From assembly GCF_900142755.1 (NCBI RefSeq), contig NZ_FRCA01000011.1, positions 1-64,000 of the forward strand: DNA of 64,000 bases, written 5' to 3'. Each line of letters opens with the position of its first letter. The stretch's first letter is position 1. Below, piece by piece: positions 1-8,407 of the stretch. The notes beneath the pieces were generated by a model. It worked only from the letters and a program-made list of their open reading frames with translations, did no database searches and was not told the DNA's origin. This DNA is from Halomonas cupida. Lineage in GTDB: Bacteria > Pseudomonadota > Gammaproteobacteria > Pseudomonadales > Halomonadaceae. The position numbers and the translations under genes are program-made.

Positions 1-1
1 T

Positions 2-1042
2 CTCCCCTGCGAGCTCAACACCGAATCGCTGGTCGAGGCCGCTCAGGAAAAGGGCGAATCCATCGCCTCCCGCAAGGCCTCGCTCAACTGCCTCAACGAG
101 TTGGGCCCGCAACTGCCGGAACTGCTCGGCGGCAGCGCCGACCTGGCCCCGTCCAATCTGACCTTCTGGAGCGGCGCCAAAGCCATCACTCCCGAGACCA
201 GTGACGGCAACTATCTGCACTACGGGGTGCGCGAGTTCGGCATGGCGGCGATCATGAACGGCATCGCCCTGCATGGCGGCTTCGTGCCCTATGGCGCGAC
301 CTTCCTGATCTTCATGGAATACATGCGCAACGCGGTACGCATGGCGTCGCTGATGGGCCAGCAGGCGGTGTACGTGTTCACCCACGACTCCATCGGTCTG
401 GGCGAGGACGGCCCCACCCACCAGCCCATCGAGCAGCTGACCAGCCTGCGCACCACTCCCAACCTCAGCACCTGGCGTCCGGCGGATGCGGTCGAGACCG
501 CTGCCGCCTGGGGATATGCGATCAAGCGCGCCGGCGGCCCGACCGCGCTGGTCCTGTCGCGTCAGGGACTGCCCCACCAGAGCCGCAGCAAGGCCCAGGT
601 GGCCGATATCCAGCGTGGTGGCTACGTACTCAAGGACAGTGTTCTCAAGGGCGGTGTTCTCAAGGACCGTGTCCTTGAAAACAGTGAAGGCACGCCGGAC
701 CTGATCCTGATCGCCACTGGTTCCGAGGTCGGTCTGGCGATGGAGGCCGCTGCAAAGCTGGAGGAACAGGGCAAGCAGGTGCGCGTCGTGTCGATGCCGT
801 CCACCGATGTGTTCGACCAGCAGGATGCCGACTACCGTGAATCGGTGCTGCCGCGTGCGGTGCGCGCTCGCCTGGCCATCGAAGCCGGTCATCGCGACTA
901 CTGGACCAAATACGTCGGCCTCGACGGTGACGTGGTCGGCATGAGCACCTTCGGTGAGTCTGCCCCGGCCGGCGACCTGTTCAAGCACTTCGGCTTCACC
1001 GCCGACAATGTGGTGGAAAAGGCTGCAGCCCTGCTGGGCTGA
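2..1042 (+). CDS. tkt: Transketolase, C-terminal part (5' end outside window)
   Basis: Transketolase moves two-carbon ketol units in the non-oxidative pentose phosphate pathway, using thiamine diphosphate. The frame is open from the first bases, so about the last 346 residues are present. They cover the pyrimidine-binding domain (EFGMAAIMNGIALHGG carries the family's catalytic glutamate; GLGEDGPTHQP is the typical loop) and the C-terminal domain (LILIATGSEV, ending near the stop). Compared with E. coli TktA, an extra run of about 14 residues rich in VLKD/VLKG sits just before the C-terminal domain and comes from a 15-bp tandem repeat. It is followed by a terminator and is convergent with fbaB. 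The identification is very safe. Confidence 0.97.
   Translation, partial: LPCELNTESLVEAAQEKGESIASRKASLNCLNELGPQLPELLGGSADLAPSNLTFWSGAKAITPETSDGNYLHYGVREFGMAAIMNGIALHGGFVPYGATFLIFMEYMRNAVRMASLMGQQAVYVFTHDSIGLGEDGPTHQPIEQLTSLRTTPNLSTWRPADAVETAAAWGYAIKRAGGPTALVLSRQGLPHQSRSKAQVADIQRGGYVLKDSVLKGGVLKDRVLENSEGTPDLILIATGSEVGLAMEAAAKLEEQGKQVRVVSMPSTDVFDQQDADYRESVLPRAVRARLAIEAGHRDYWTKYVGLDGDVVGMSTFGESAPAGDLFKHFGFTADNVVEKAAALLG
629..688 (+). repeat. 15-bp degenerate tandem repeat x4 inside tkt
   Basis: Four consecutive 15-base units start at 629, 644, 659 and 674. The first three share the pattern CTCAAGGrCsGTGTt. Because 15 is a multiple of three, the reading frame is kept and the protein gains VLKDS-VLKGG-VLKDR-VLENS. 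In related transketolases only one VLKD is expected between the GGYVLKD strand and the C-terminal domain. Confidence 0.85.
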
Positions 1043-1099
1043 TCAACGCCAGACGTTTACAGAAGCCCATACAACCGGCTTCATGACGTCGCCTCCATC

Positions 1100-1145
1100 A
1101 AAAAAGCAGGGCCACGGCGATCACTCGCCATGGCCCTGTTGTTTT
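1100..1145. terminator. Bidirectional terminator between tkt and fbaB
   Basis: A 13-14 bp stem (CAGGGCCACGGCGA with its near-perfect complement, loop TCAC) spans 1107-1138. It is preceded by A6 and followed by a T-rich run (TTGTTTT), so it can terminate either convergent gene. Confidence 0.85.
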
Positions 1146-1173
1146 CCGGGGCATGCCCCCCTGTCAGTGCCGA

Positions 1174-2226
1174 TCAGGCAATACTGACATCCGGCGCCAG
1201 ATAGACGTCCTGAATGGCATTGAGTAGTGCCACGCCATCGCGCATCGGCTTCTGGAAGGCCTTGCGACCAGAAATCAGTCCCATGCCGCCGGCACGCTTG
1301 TTGATGACCGCGGTGCGCACCGCCTGGACAAGATCCCCCTCACCACTGGATGCGCCCCCGGAGTTGATCAACCCGGCACGCCCCATATAGGCATTGGCCA
1401 CCTGATAGCGCGCCAGATCAATCGGGTGATCGCTGGTCAGCTCAGAGTAGACCTTGTCGTGGGTGTGCCCAAAGCCGATGGTGCGATAACCATCGTTGTT
1501 CTCCGGCAGCTTCTGCTTGACGATATCCGCCTTGAGCGTTGCAGCGAGATGCACCGCCTGACTGGTCAGATCCGAGGCCACATGATAATCGGTGCCTTCG
1601 TGCTTGAAGGCCGGGTTGCGCAGATAAGCCCAGAGTACCGTGACCATGCCCAGCTCGTGGGCACGCTCGAAGGCCGCGCTGATTTCCATGATCTGACGGC
1701 GGCAGTCCGGTGAGCCGAAATAGATGGTGGCCCCCACAGCGACACAGCCCATGTCGAAGGCCTGATCGACCTCGGCAAACAGCGTCTGATCGTACATCGC
1801 CGGGTAGGTCAGGCTCTCGTTATGGTTGATCTTGAGCATCATCGGAATGCGGTGTGCATAGCGACGAGAGACGGATGCCAGCACGCCCAGGGTAGAGGCC
1901 ACAGCGTTACAGCCACCTTCAACGGCCAGCTCGCAGATATTGGCCGGATCGAAGTAGATGGGGTTGGGTGCGAAGGAAGCCCCGGCAGAGTGTTCGATTC
2001 CCTGGTCCACCGGCAGGATACTCAGATAGCCGGTCCCACCCAGGCGGCCATGGTTGAACATCGATTGCATGCTGCGCAGCACCGCTGGAGAACGGTCGGA
2101 ATCCATCATCACACGGTCGACGAAGTCGGCACCGGGCAGATGCAGTTGATCCTTCGGCACGCCCCGGCATTCGTGGGTCAACAGATCCTCGGCCTCGCTT
2201 CCCAGCCAACTGGCGATATCACTCAT
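1174..2226 (-). CDS. fbaB: Fructose-bisphosphate aldolase class I (FbaB type)
   Basis: Cleaves or forms fructose 1,6-bisphosphate through a lysine Schiff base, metal-independent. The 350-residue length equals E. coli FbaB and the sequence is collinear with it (start MSDIASWLG; YLSILPVDQGIEHSAGASF; MLKINHNE; GATIYFGS; TVLWAYLRNPAF; GRAGLINSGGASSGEGDL). The lysine in ADIVKQKLPEN corresponds to the expected Schiff-base residue. It is transcribed alone on the minus strand, convergent with tkt and divergent from lrgA. A class II aldolase is encoded nearby at 5960-7024, so this organism carries both chemistries within 6 kb. In E. coli FbaB serves gluconeogenesis; the same role here is inference. 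Confidence 0.97.
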   Translation of the reverse strand: MSDIASWLGSEAEDLLTHECRGVPKDQLHLPGADFVDRVMMDSDRSPAVLRSMQSMFNHGRLGGTGYLSILPVDQGIEHSAGASFAPNPIYFDPANICELAVEGGCNAVASTLGVLASVSRRYAHRIPMMLKINHNESLTYPAMYDQTLFAEVDQAFDMGCVAVGATIYFGSPDCRRQIMEISAAFERAHELGMVTVLWAYLRNPAFKHEGTDYHVASDLTSQAVHLAATLKADIVKQKLPENNDGYRTIGFGHTHDKVYSELTSDHPIDLARYQVANAYMGRAGLINSGGASSGEGDLVQAVRTAVINKRAGGMGLISGRKAFQKPMRDGVALLNAIQDVYLAPDVSIA

Positions 2227-2406
2227 CCTCTATCTCCCTATGGTTCCGACGGGTTACACAGTAACCTGAATGGCTTTGCAAATGGTTCTCACAGGATAGC
2301 GGATGACATCCTGCAGGATAGAGCCACTGGCCATCTTGACTCCGCAATGCGGCATAATGTTCAGTCAGCCTGGCGCTCGACGGAAACATTCATCAAGGAC
2401 AACCAC

Positions 2407-2769
2407 ATGCAGTTGCTGCACGGATTCCTGTGGCTAACGGCCTTCTGGCTGGCGGGTAACCTCGCCGTGGAGCTTGGTCACCTGCCCCTTTCCCCCGGTG
2501 TCGTCGGCCTGATGCTACTGACACTGTATTTCATCGCCCGTGGCCGCGTGCATGGCACCATTGCCAAGGCTTCACAACCGCTGATCATGATGCTGGCCAT
2601 GTTGATCATGCCTGGCGTCGTTGGTGTCTTTCAGGTGCTTGATCAGATAGGCACGCACTGGCTGGCCGTGATGATGTCGCTGACCCTCGGCACCCTGCTG
2701 AGTGTTGCTAGTACTCTGTGGCTGATGCGTCGCCTGCTACCCGCCTCGCCTCGGGGAGAGGACTCATGA
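2407..2769 (+). CDS. lrgA: LrgA/CidA family membrane protein
   Basis: A 120-residue protein, almost entirely hydrophobic, with about four membrane segments, and PLSPGVVGLMLL near the N-terminus as in the LrgA/CidA (holin-like) family. The ATG at 2407 has AAGGA ten bases upstream; the longer open frame upstream lacks a plausible start. Its stop overlaps the lrgB start in an ATGA, so the two genes are translationally coupled. In other bacteria LrgAB-type pairs are linked to murein hydrolase control and to export or uptake of pyruvate or glycolate-like compounds. Either role would fit beside glycolytic genes, but the sequence does not decide. Confidence 0.85.
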   Translation: MQLLHGFLWLTAFWLAGNLAVELGHLPLSPGVVGLMLLTLYFIARGRVHGTIAKASQPLIMMLAMLIMPGVVGVFQVLDQIGTHWLAVMMSLTLGTLLSVASTLWLMRRLLPASPRGEDS

Positions 2770-3473
2770 GCCAGGCCATGGCCGATTGGCTTCAACACCC
2801 ATTGCTGTCGATTGCATTATCCATCGGCGCCTACCTGGCAGGCCTGCGACTCTTCCAGCGTCTCGGCAGTCCCGGCTGGTGCCCACCGGTGCTGATCGCT
2901 GCCCTGCTGGTTGCCCTGTTGCTGTGGCTACTGCGAATTCCCTGGCCCGCCTATCAGCGCGGCGCCGACTGGCTGATGCTGCTGTTGGGGCCGGCCACAG
3001 TGGCACTGGCCGTACCGCTGTATCAGCAGATGCATCATGTCCGCGCCCTGTGGCGCCCGCTGCTGGTATGCCTGCCGGTCGCTTCTGCGCTGGCTGCCTT
3101 CTACGCCATTGCCATTGCCTGGGCGTTGGGCGCACCACCGCTGCTGCTCGCCTCCCTGGCGCCCAAGTCGGTGACCGCCCCCATCGCCATGGGTATCACC
3201 TCGACGCTGGGAGGTTCGATTCCGATCCTCATGGGTAGCCTGTTGATCACTGGTGTTGCCGCTACTACTTTCGTCACACTGTTGGGACGCTGGATGCATA
3301 TCGAGGATGAACGGCTACTGGGACTGGCGCTGGGGGTGAATGGTCACGCCATCGGTACGGTACGCGCCTTCGAGATCGGCCCCACCGCCGGCGCCTTCGC
3401 CTCACTGGGGATGACGCTGACCGGAGTGCTGACCGCCTTGATGCTCCCACTGGCATGGCATCTTGCAGCATGA
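2766..3473 (+). CDS. lrgB: LrgB/CidB family membrane protein
   Basis: A 235-residue, multi-membrane-span protein of the LrgB family. LLASLAPKSVTAPIAMGI with the following GGSIPI, and GVNGHAIGTVRAFEIGP followed by GAFASLGMTLTG, are the conserved family blocks. The start at 2766 is chosen because ATGA overlaps the lrgA stop. It is the partner of the upstream lrgA. No terminator is obvious in the 140 bases before epd, so partial read-through into the glycolytic operon cannot be excluded. Confidence 0.88.
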   Translation: MSQAMADWLQHPLLSIALSIGAYLAGLRLFQRLGSPGWCPPVLIAALLVALLLWLLRIPWPAYQRGADWLMLLLGPATVALAVPLYQQMHHVRALWRPLLVCLPVASALAAFYAIAIAWALGAPPLLLASLAPKSVTAPIAMGITSTLGGSIPILMGSLLITGVAATTFVTLLGRWMHIEDERLLGLALGVNGHAIGTVRAFEIGPTAGAFASLGMTLTGVLTALMLPLAWHLAA

Positions 3474-3613
3474 GCCCCTGTCCATTGTCGCTTCCCCCAG
3501 ACACACGCGCTATAGCCGAAATACGTCGACAGGGCGACGTTACAGCCGAGTTGAGATAGAATTCAGCGCCTGTATTCATCCCTCGAACGAGCGTGTCCTG
3601 GAGAAAGTTCTGC

Positions 3614-4630
3614 ATGCCACAACGTGTCGCCATCAACGGTTATGGGCGTATCGGCCAGTGTGTATTGCGTGCTCTGATCGAGCGCAATGACCCTGAGCTC
3701 GAGGTCGTGGCGATCAACGAACTCTCGGGACTGGATACCATTACCTACCTGACCCGTTACGACACCACCCATGGGCGTTTTCCGGGGGAGGTGAGTAGTG
3801 CCGATGGTCAACTGATCATCAACCAGAGGCCGATTCGGGTGCTTTCGGAAGCGGATCCCGATGCCCTTCCCTGGCAGGAGTTGAAGATCGATCTGGTGCT
3901 GGAGTGCTCCGGCAGCTTCAAGGATCGAGCCACCGCCGAGCGTCATCTGACATCGGGGGCGCGTCGCCTGCTGTTCTCGCAGCCCGCCGAGAGCGACGTC
4001 GATGCCACCATCGTCACCGGCATCAATGACGCCAGTCTCGGTCGTGAGGCACGCATCGTCTCGGCGGCATCCTGCACCACCAACTGCCTGATCCCGGTAC
4101 TCACGGTGCTCGACGAGGCGCTGGGCATCGAGCATGGGGTGACCACTACCATTCACTCGGCGATGAATGATCAGCCGGTCATCGATGCCTATCACCAGAC
4201 GGACCTGCGCCTGACACGTTCAGCGCTGCAGTCCATCGTGCCGGTGGACACCAACCTGGCCCGCGGTATCAACCGCCTGATGCCACACCTCGCCGAGCGC
4301 TTCCAGTGCCTGCATGTGCGCGTGCCGACCATCAACGTCTCAGCCATGGACCTGTCGATCTGCGTCAAGCGCGATACCGATGCCGCCGAGGTCAACCGCC
4401 TGCTTCGCGAAGCCAGCCAGACGCGACTGGCCAACCTGCTCGGCTACACAGAAGAGCCCATGGCGTCCATCGACTTCAACCATGATCCGCGCTCCGGTAT
4501 CGTAGACGCCACTCAGACTCGAGTGGCCGGCGGCCGCTTGATCAAATTGCTGTGCTGGTTCGACAACGAGTGGGGCTTTGCCAACCGCATGCTGGATGTG
4601 GCTCGCCGCATGGCATCGCTGGATACCTGA
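3614..4630 (+). CDS. epd: D-erythrose-4-phosphate dehydrogenase (GAPDH family)
   Basis: A 338-residue GAPDH-fold enzyme with the NAD-binding INGYGRIGQ at the N-terminus and the catalytic cysteine in SAASCTTNCLIP. Epd is preferred over GapA because of HSAMNDQPVIDAYHQTDLRLTRSALQSIVPVDT, which follows the Epd pattern, and because epd-pgk-fba is the classic gene order. Epd oxidises erythrose 4-phosphate to 4-phosphoerythronate for pyridoxal phosphate synthesis. The ATG at 3614 has GGAGA upstream. A GAPDH role alongside Epd activity is possible in species lacking another gap gene. Confidence 0.85.
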   Translation: MPQRVAINGYGRIGQCVLRALIERNDPELEVVAINELSGLDTITYLTRYDTTHGRFPGEVSSADGQLIINQRPIRVLSEADPDALPWQELKIDLVLECSGSFKDRATAERHLTSGARRLLFSQPAESDVDATIVTGINDASLGREARIVSAASCTTNCLIPVLTVLDEALGIEHGVTTTIHSAMNDQPVIDAYHQTDLRLTRSALQSIVPVDTNLARGINRLMPHLAERFQCLHVRVPTINVSAMDLSICVKRDTDAAEVNRLLREASQTRLANLLGYTEEPMASIDFNHDPRSGIVDATQTRVAGGRLIKLLCWFDNEWGFANRMLDVARRMASLDT

Positions 4631-4695
4631 GATTGCTGGAACCCAGGCCAACCGAATTTTCCAACGAGTTTGACAGACACAGGGACCTGCCGACC

Positions 4696-5859
4696 ATGAA
4701 TGTTCGCAAGATGACCGATCTCGATCTCAAGGGACAGCGCGTACTGATCCGCGAGGATCTCAACGTGCCCGTCAAGCACGGCCAGGTCACCAGCGATGCA
4801 CGTCTTCGCGCCAGCCTGCCGACCATCAAGGCGGCCCGCGATGCCGGTGCCCAGGTGATGCTGATGAGCCACCTCGGTCGCCCCACCGAAGGCGAGCCAG
4901 CGGATGAGTTCTCTCTGGCACCGGTGGCCGCCTGGCTGAGCGACCTGCTGGATGCTCCGGTACGCCTGGTGACCGACTATCTGGACAACGCCCCCGAGCT
5001 TGAAGACGGCGAGGTCGTGCTGCTCGAGAACGTACGCTTCAATGTCGGTGAGAAGAAGGATGACGAGGCACTGTCACGCCGTTACGCCCAGCTCTGCGAC
5101 ATCTATGTGATGGATGCCTTCGGTACCGCGCATCGTGCCCAGTCTTCTACCCATGGCGTGGCACGTTTCGCACCAACGGCCTGTGCTGGCCCGCTGTTGG
5201 CCGCCGAACTCGAGGCTCTGCAGAAGGCCTTGGCCAACCCGAAGCGCCCCATGGCGGCCATCGTCGGTGGTTCCAAGGTATCGACCAAGCTGGAAGTCCT
5301 CAACGCCCTGTCGGAAAAGTGCGACCAGTTGATCGTCGGCGGAGGCATCGCCAACACCTTTATCGCCGCTGCAGGCCACAACGTCGGTAAGTCATTGTAT
5401 GAAGCCGACCTGATCGACAAGGCCAGAACCCTGATGGACAAGGTAGAAATTCCGCTGCCCACCGATGTGGTGGTGGCCACCGAATTCTCCGAGTCCGCCG
5501 AAGCCGTGGTCAAGGCCGTCGACCAGGTGGCCGATGACGAGATGATTCTCGATATCGGACCGGAGACCGCCGCCCGCCTCGGCGACATGCTCAACAATGC
5601 CGGTACCATTCTGTGGAACGGCCCGGTGGGCGTGTTCGAGATCGACCAGTTCGGTGGCGGCACCGAAGCACTGTCACGCGCCATCGCCGACAGCAATGGT
5701 TTCTCCATCGCCGGCGGCGGCGACACTCTGGCAGCCATCGACAAGTACGCGATCGCTGATCAGGTCTCCTATATCTCTACCGGCGGCGGTGCCTTCCTCG
5801 AATACGTCGAAGGCAAGACGCTGCCTGCGGTGGCGGCTCTCGAAGCCGCTGCAGAATAA
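4696..5859 (+). CDS. pgk: Phosphoglycerate kinase
   Basis: Transfers phosphate between 1,3-bisphosphoglycerate and ADP, the first ATP-forming step of glycolysis. The 387 residues match the bacterial family length. Visible blocks are VLIREDLNVPVKHG (substrate arginine region), SHLGRPTEGE, LLENVRFNVGEKKDD, MDAFGTAHRAQSSTHG, IVGGSKVSTKLEVL, LWNGPVGVFE and SIAGGGDTLAA (nucleotide loop). The start at 4696 gives the normal N-terminus (MNVRKMTDLDLKG). It lies 65 bases after epd in the same operon. Confidence 0.98.
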   Translation: MNVRKMTDLDLKGQRVLIREDLNVPVKHGQVTSDARLRASLPTIKAARDAGAQVMLMSHLGRPTEGEPADEFSLAPVAAWLSDLLDAPVRLVTDYLDNAPELEDGEVVLLENVRFNVGEKKDDEALSRRYAQLCDIYVMDAFGTAHRAQSSTHGVARFAPTACAGPLLAAELEALQKALANPKRPMAAIVGGSKVSTKLEVLNALSEKCDQLIVGGGIANTFIAAAGHNVGKSLYEADLIDKARTLMDKVEIPLPTDVVVATEFSESAEAVVKAVDQVADDEMILDIGPETAARLGDMLNNAGTILWNGPVGVFEIDQFGGGTEALSRAIADSNGFSIAGGGDTLAAIDKYAIADQVSYISTGGGAFLEYVEGKTLPAVAALEAAAE

Positions 5860-5868
5860 GACTGTCCG

Positions 5869-5898
5869 GAGCGCGACTCGTCACCGACAGTCGCGCTC
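5869..5898 (+). other. Hairpin in the pgk-fba spacer
   Basis: Two perfect 10-base arms (5869-5878 GAGCGCGACT and 5889-5898 AGTCGCGCTC) enclose a 10-base loop. There is no T-run after it, so it is more likely an RNA-processing or stability element than a full terminator. Known pgk-fba transcripts are processed between the genes in E. coli; applying that here is inference. Confidence 0.6.
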
Positions 5899-5959
5899 AG
5901 CACAAACTCGATATCACCAGTCAAATACAACCCAGCTCAATCCAGACAAGGTAATCTTC

Positions 5960-7024
5960 ATGGCACTCGTCAGCATGCGCCAATTGCTGGACCACGCCGC
6001 CGAATACGGCTACGGCGTTCCAGCCTTCAACGTCAACAACCTCGAGCAGGTTCGCGCCATCATGGAGGCTGCGGACGCTACCGACTCGCCGGTGATCCTG
6101 CAGGCCTCGGCCGGCGCCCGCAAGTACGCCGGTGCGCCCTTCCTGCGTCACCTGATCCTTGCTGCTGTCGAGGAATTCCCGCATATCCCGGTGGTCATGC
6201 ATCAGGATCACGGCACCAGCCCGGCGGTCTGCCAGCGCTCCATCCAGCTCGGATTCTCCTCGGTGATGATGGATGGCTCACTGGGCGAAGACGGCAAGAC
6301 GCCCACCGACTACGACTACAACGTCGATGTCACTCGCCGTACCGTCGAGATGGCTCATGCCTGTGGTGTCTCGGTGGAAGGCGAGCTGGGCTGCCTCGGC
6401 AGCCTCGAGACCGGTATGGCCGGCGAGGAAGACGGCATCGGCGCGGAAGGCAAACTGGACCAGGACCAGTTGCTGACCGACCCGGAAGAAGCTGCCGAAT
6501 TCGTCAAGGCCACCCAGGTCGATGCCCTGGCGATTGCCATCGGCACCAGCCACGGCGCCTACAAGTTCACTCGTCCGCCCACCGGCGACACCCTGTCGAT
6601 CCAGCGCATCAAGGAAATCCATGCGCGCATCCCCGACACTCACCTGGTCATGCATGGCTCTTCCAGCGTGCCCCAGGAGTGGCTGGCGGTGATCAATGAG
6701 TTCGGCGGTGCCATCCCGGAGACCTATGGTGTACCGGTCGAGGAGATCGTCGAGGGTATCAAGCACGGTGTTCGCAAGGTCAACATCGACACCGACCTGC
6801 GCCTGGCGTCCACTGGTGCCGTGCGTCGCTTCCTCGCCGAGAACCCGGCCGAGTTCGACCCGCGCAAGTATCTGAAGCTCACTACCCAGGCGATGAAGGA
6901 TGTCTGCGTAGCGCGTTACGAGGCCTTCGGTACTGCCGGTAATGCCAGCCGGATCAAGCCGATCAACCTGGAAGGTATGTTCGAGCGTTATGCTCGCGGC
7001 GAGCTGGCCCCCAAGGTCAAGTAA
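5960..7024 (+). CDS. fba: Fructose-bisphosphate aldolase class II (Calvin-type subfamily)
   Basis: Zinc-dependent aldolase for glycolysis and gluconeogenesis, 354 residues. The start at 5960 (MALVSMRQLLDHAAEYGYG) gives the family N-terminus. VMHQDHG carries the catalytic Asp and a zinc His; EGELGCLGS, GTSHGAYKF and VMHGSSSVP give further metal and substrate residues; GVRKVNIDTDLRLA binds phosphate. The insert around EEDGIGAEGKL and the pattern RKYLKLTTQAMKDVCVARYEAFGTAGNA match the class IIA form seen with cbb genes and in Pseudomonas. It is the last gene of the epd-pgk-fba operon and is followed by a strong terminator. Confidence 0.97.
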   Translation: MALVSMRQLLDHAAEYGYGVPAFNVNNLEQVRAIMEAADATDSPVILQASAGARKYAGAPFLRHLILAAVEEFPHIPVVMHQDHGTSPAVCQRSIQLGFSSVMMDGSLGEDGKTPTDYDYNVDVTRRTVEMAHACGVSVEGELGCLGSLETGMAGEEDGIGAEGKLDQDQLLTDPEEAAEFVKATQVDALAIAIGTSHGAYKFTRPPTGDTLSIQRIKEIHARIPDTHLVMHGSSSVPQEWLAVINEFGGAIPETYGVPVEEIVEGIKHGVRKVNIDTDLRLASTGAVRRFLAENPAEFDPRKYLKLTTQAMKDVCVARYEAFGTAGNASRIKPINLEGMFERYARGELAPKVK

Positions 7025-7045
7025 GCTCCGCCAGCAGCGCCATCG

Positions 7046-7083
7046 AACCCCCGGAATGCCTCGCCGTTCCGGGGGTTTCTCTT
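7046..7083 (+). terminator. Terminator after fba
   Basis: A nine-base GC-rich stem (CCCCCGGAA and TTCCGGGGG) with a 10-base loop, followed by TTTCTCTTT. It closes the epd-pgk-fba operon. Confidence 0.88.
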
Positions 7084-7136
7084 TGGCTCGCTGCTCGAAT
7101 CTCCGGATGAACTCCGAGTCCAGCACTCAACCGCTC

Positions 7137-8318
7137 TCACCGATTGGCAGCCAACACCGCCGCCAGTCCCTGCTGCAGGTCCTTGACGAAATACTCGGGA
7201 ACCTCCAGTGACGGGAAGTGCCCGCCGGCTTCAGGCGACCTCCATCGGACGATCTGTCGGTACCGCTCCTGTGCCCAGGGGCGAGGACACTTTTCGATGT
7301 CACGGGGATAGATACTGATTGCAGACGGGACATCAACCCGAAGCTCGGGGTCAAGCGCGTTAACACCGCCGTGGCTTTCGTAGTAGATGCGGGCCGACGA
7401 TGCACCAGTCCGCGTCAGCCAATAGAGAGTGACGTTGTCAAGAATCCTGTCTCGGGAAATCGTCTCGAACGGACTGTCTTCGGTATCGGTCCACTCAGCG
7501 AACTTGTCGAGAACCCAGGCAAGAAGGCCGACGGGTGAGTCGACGAGCGAGTAGCCGATGGTCTGCGGTCGGGTGGCTTGTTGCTTCGCGTATGCCGAGC
7601 GGTGATACCAGAAATCGCGGGTTTCCTCGGCCCATCCGCGCTCGGCCACCGTCAGCCCGCCCATCGTCAACCCGGGTGGTGGTTGCGCCAGCGTTGTGTG
7701 AATGCCGAGAACCTGCTCCGGGAACCTACCGCCGAGGACCGTGGTGATCACACCTCCCCAGTCGCCGCCGTGGGCTACGAACTTGCTGTAGCCAAGCCTT
7801 GCCATCAGTTCCACCCATGCCGCCGCAATCTTCCCGACTCCCCACCCGGTGGTGGTCGGCTTGTCGCTGTAACCAAAACCCGGTAGCGATGGAGCGACGA
7901 CGTGGAACGCTGGTCTGTCTGCATCTTTCGGATCTGCGAGCTCGTCCATGATATCGGTGAACTCGGCAATGCTGCCTGGCCAGCCGTGGGTCAGGATCAC
8001 AGGAGTGGCATCTGTGCGTGGGGATCGGCGGTGGAGGAAATGAATTCCGAGGCCATCAATGGTCGTGCGGAACTGGCCGATATGGTCAAGACGCTCCTCG
8101 AATGACCGCCAATCATACTCAGTGCGCCAGTAGTTCACGACATCGATGAGATCGGCGAGAGGAACACCCTGTTCCCATCGGTGAGGGTCGGACACGGCGC
8201 GATAGACCGTCTCGGCCTCCGGTAGCCTGGCCGCCGTCAATCGCGTGCGCAGATCATCAAGATCAGCGTCAGTTGCGTGGGCTTCAAAGGCTTGCACGTC
8301 GCTAGCTGGACGGTTCAT
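7137..8318 (-). CDS. Epoxide hydrolase family protein (N-terminal EHN domain, alpha/beta hydrolase)
   Basis: A 393-residue protein of the microsomal epoxide hydrolase type. The N-terminal EHN region (residues about 10-110, DLDDLRTRLTAARLPE... DWRSFEERLDHIGQF) is followed by the hydrolase core with HGWPGS (oxyanion loop), GGDWGG (nucleophile Asp), tyrosines in RIYYESHG, and GGHFPSLEVPE (catalytic His). Such enzymes open epoxides to diols through an ester intermediate; the substrate is unknown. The start ATG overlaps the stop of a 30-codon ORF (ATGA) and has GGAGG six bases upstream. The sequence reads like actinobacterial homologues, and the gene lies between a terminator and a repeat element, so transfer is likely but unproven. 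Confidence 0.85.
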   Translation of the reverse strand: MNRPASDVQAFEAHATDADLDDLRTRLTAARLPEAETVYRAVSDPHRWEQGVPLADLIDVVNYWRTEYDWRSFEERLDHIGQFRTTIDGLGIHFLHRRSPRTDATPVILTHGWPGSIAEFTDIMDELADPKDADRPAFHVVAPSLPGFGYSDKPTTTGWGVGKIAAAWVELMARLGYSKFVAHGGDWGGVITTVLGGRFPEQVLGIHTTLAQPPPGLTMGGLTVAERGWAEETRDFWYHRSAYAKQQATRPQTIGYSLVDSPVGLLAWVLDKFAEWTDTEDSPFETISRDRILDNVTLYWLTRTGASSARIYYESHGGVNALDPELRVDVPSAISIYPRDIEKCPRPWAQERYRQIVRWRSPEAGGHFPSLEVPEYFVKDLQQGLAAVLAANR

Positions 8319-8407
8319 GAGGTACCTCCGCCAGGGTGAGCTGCCGCGGTGCCAACAGCATCATCCGTGGCGGCCGCAGCGTCGGTGACGAACCAGTGTG
8401 TGGGCAT
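8315..8407 (-). CDS. 30-residue ORF translationally coupled to the epoxide hydrolase
   Basis: An ATG at 8405-8407 is preceded by AAGGAGG at four to five bases, the best ribosome site in this region. It opens 30 codons starting MPTHWFVTDAA, then Ala/Gly/Thr/Asp-rich, with a stop that overlaps the hydrolase start in ATGA. It contains no hydrophobic helix and no motif I recognise. It could be a leader peptide tuning translation of the hydrolase, a real microprotein, or the remnant of a longer gene. The support is the strong Shine-Dalgarno and the exact coupling; no homology is known to me. Confidence 0.5.
   Translation of the reverse strand: MPTHWFVTDAAAATDDAVGTAAAHPGGGTS

Noticed and set aside
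2308..2319. 12-bp palindrome ATCCTGCAGGAT between fbaB and lrgA as an operator
   Set aside because: It is a single restriction-site-like palindrome without a matching regulator or second site; chance is likely enough.
3524..3562. Sigma-70 promoter for epd from TCGACA and TAGAAT
   Set aside because: The two elements are 27 bases apart, too far for a normal promoter.
5597..5959. N-terminal extension of the class II aldolase frame back into pgk
   Set aside because: It overlaps pgk in another frame and does not match the family; the ATG at 5960 gives the normal N-terminus.
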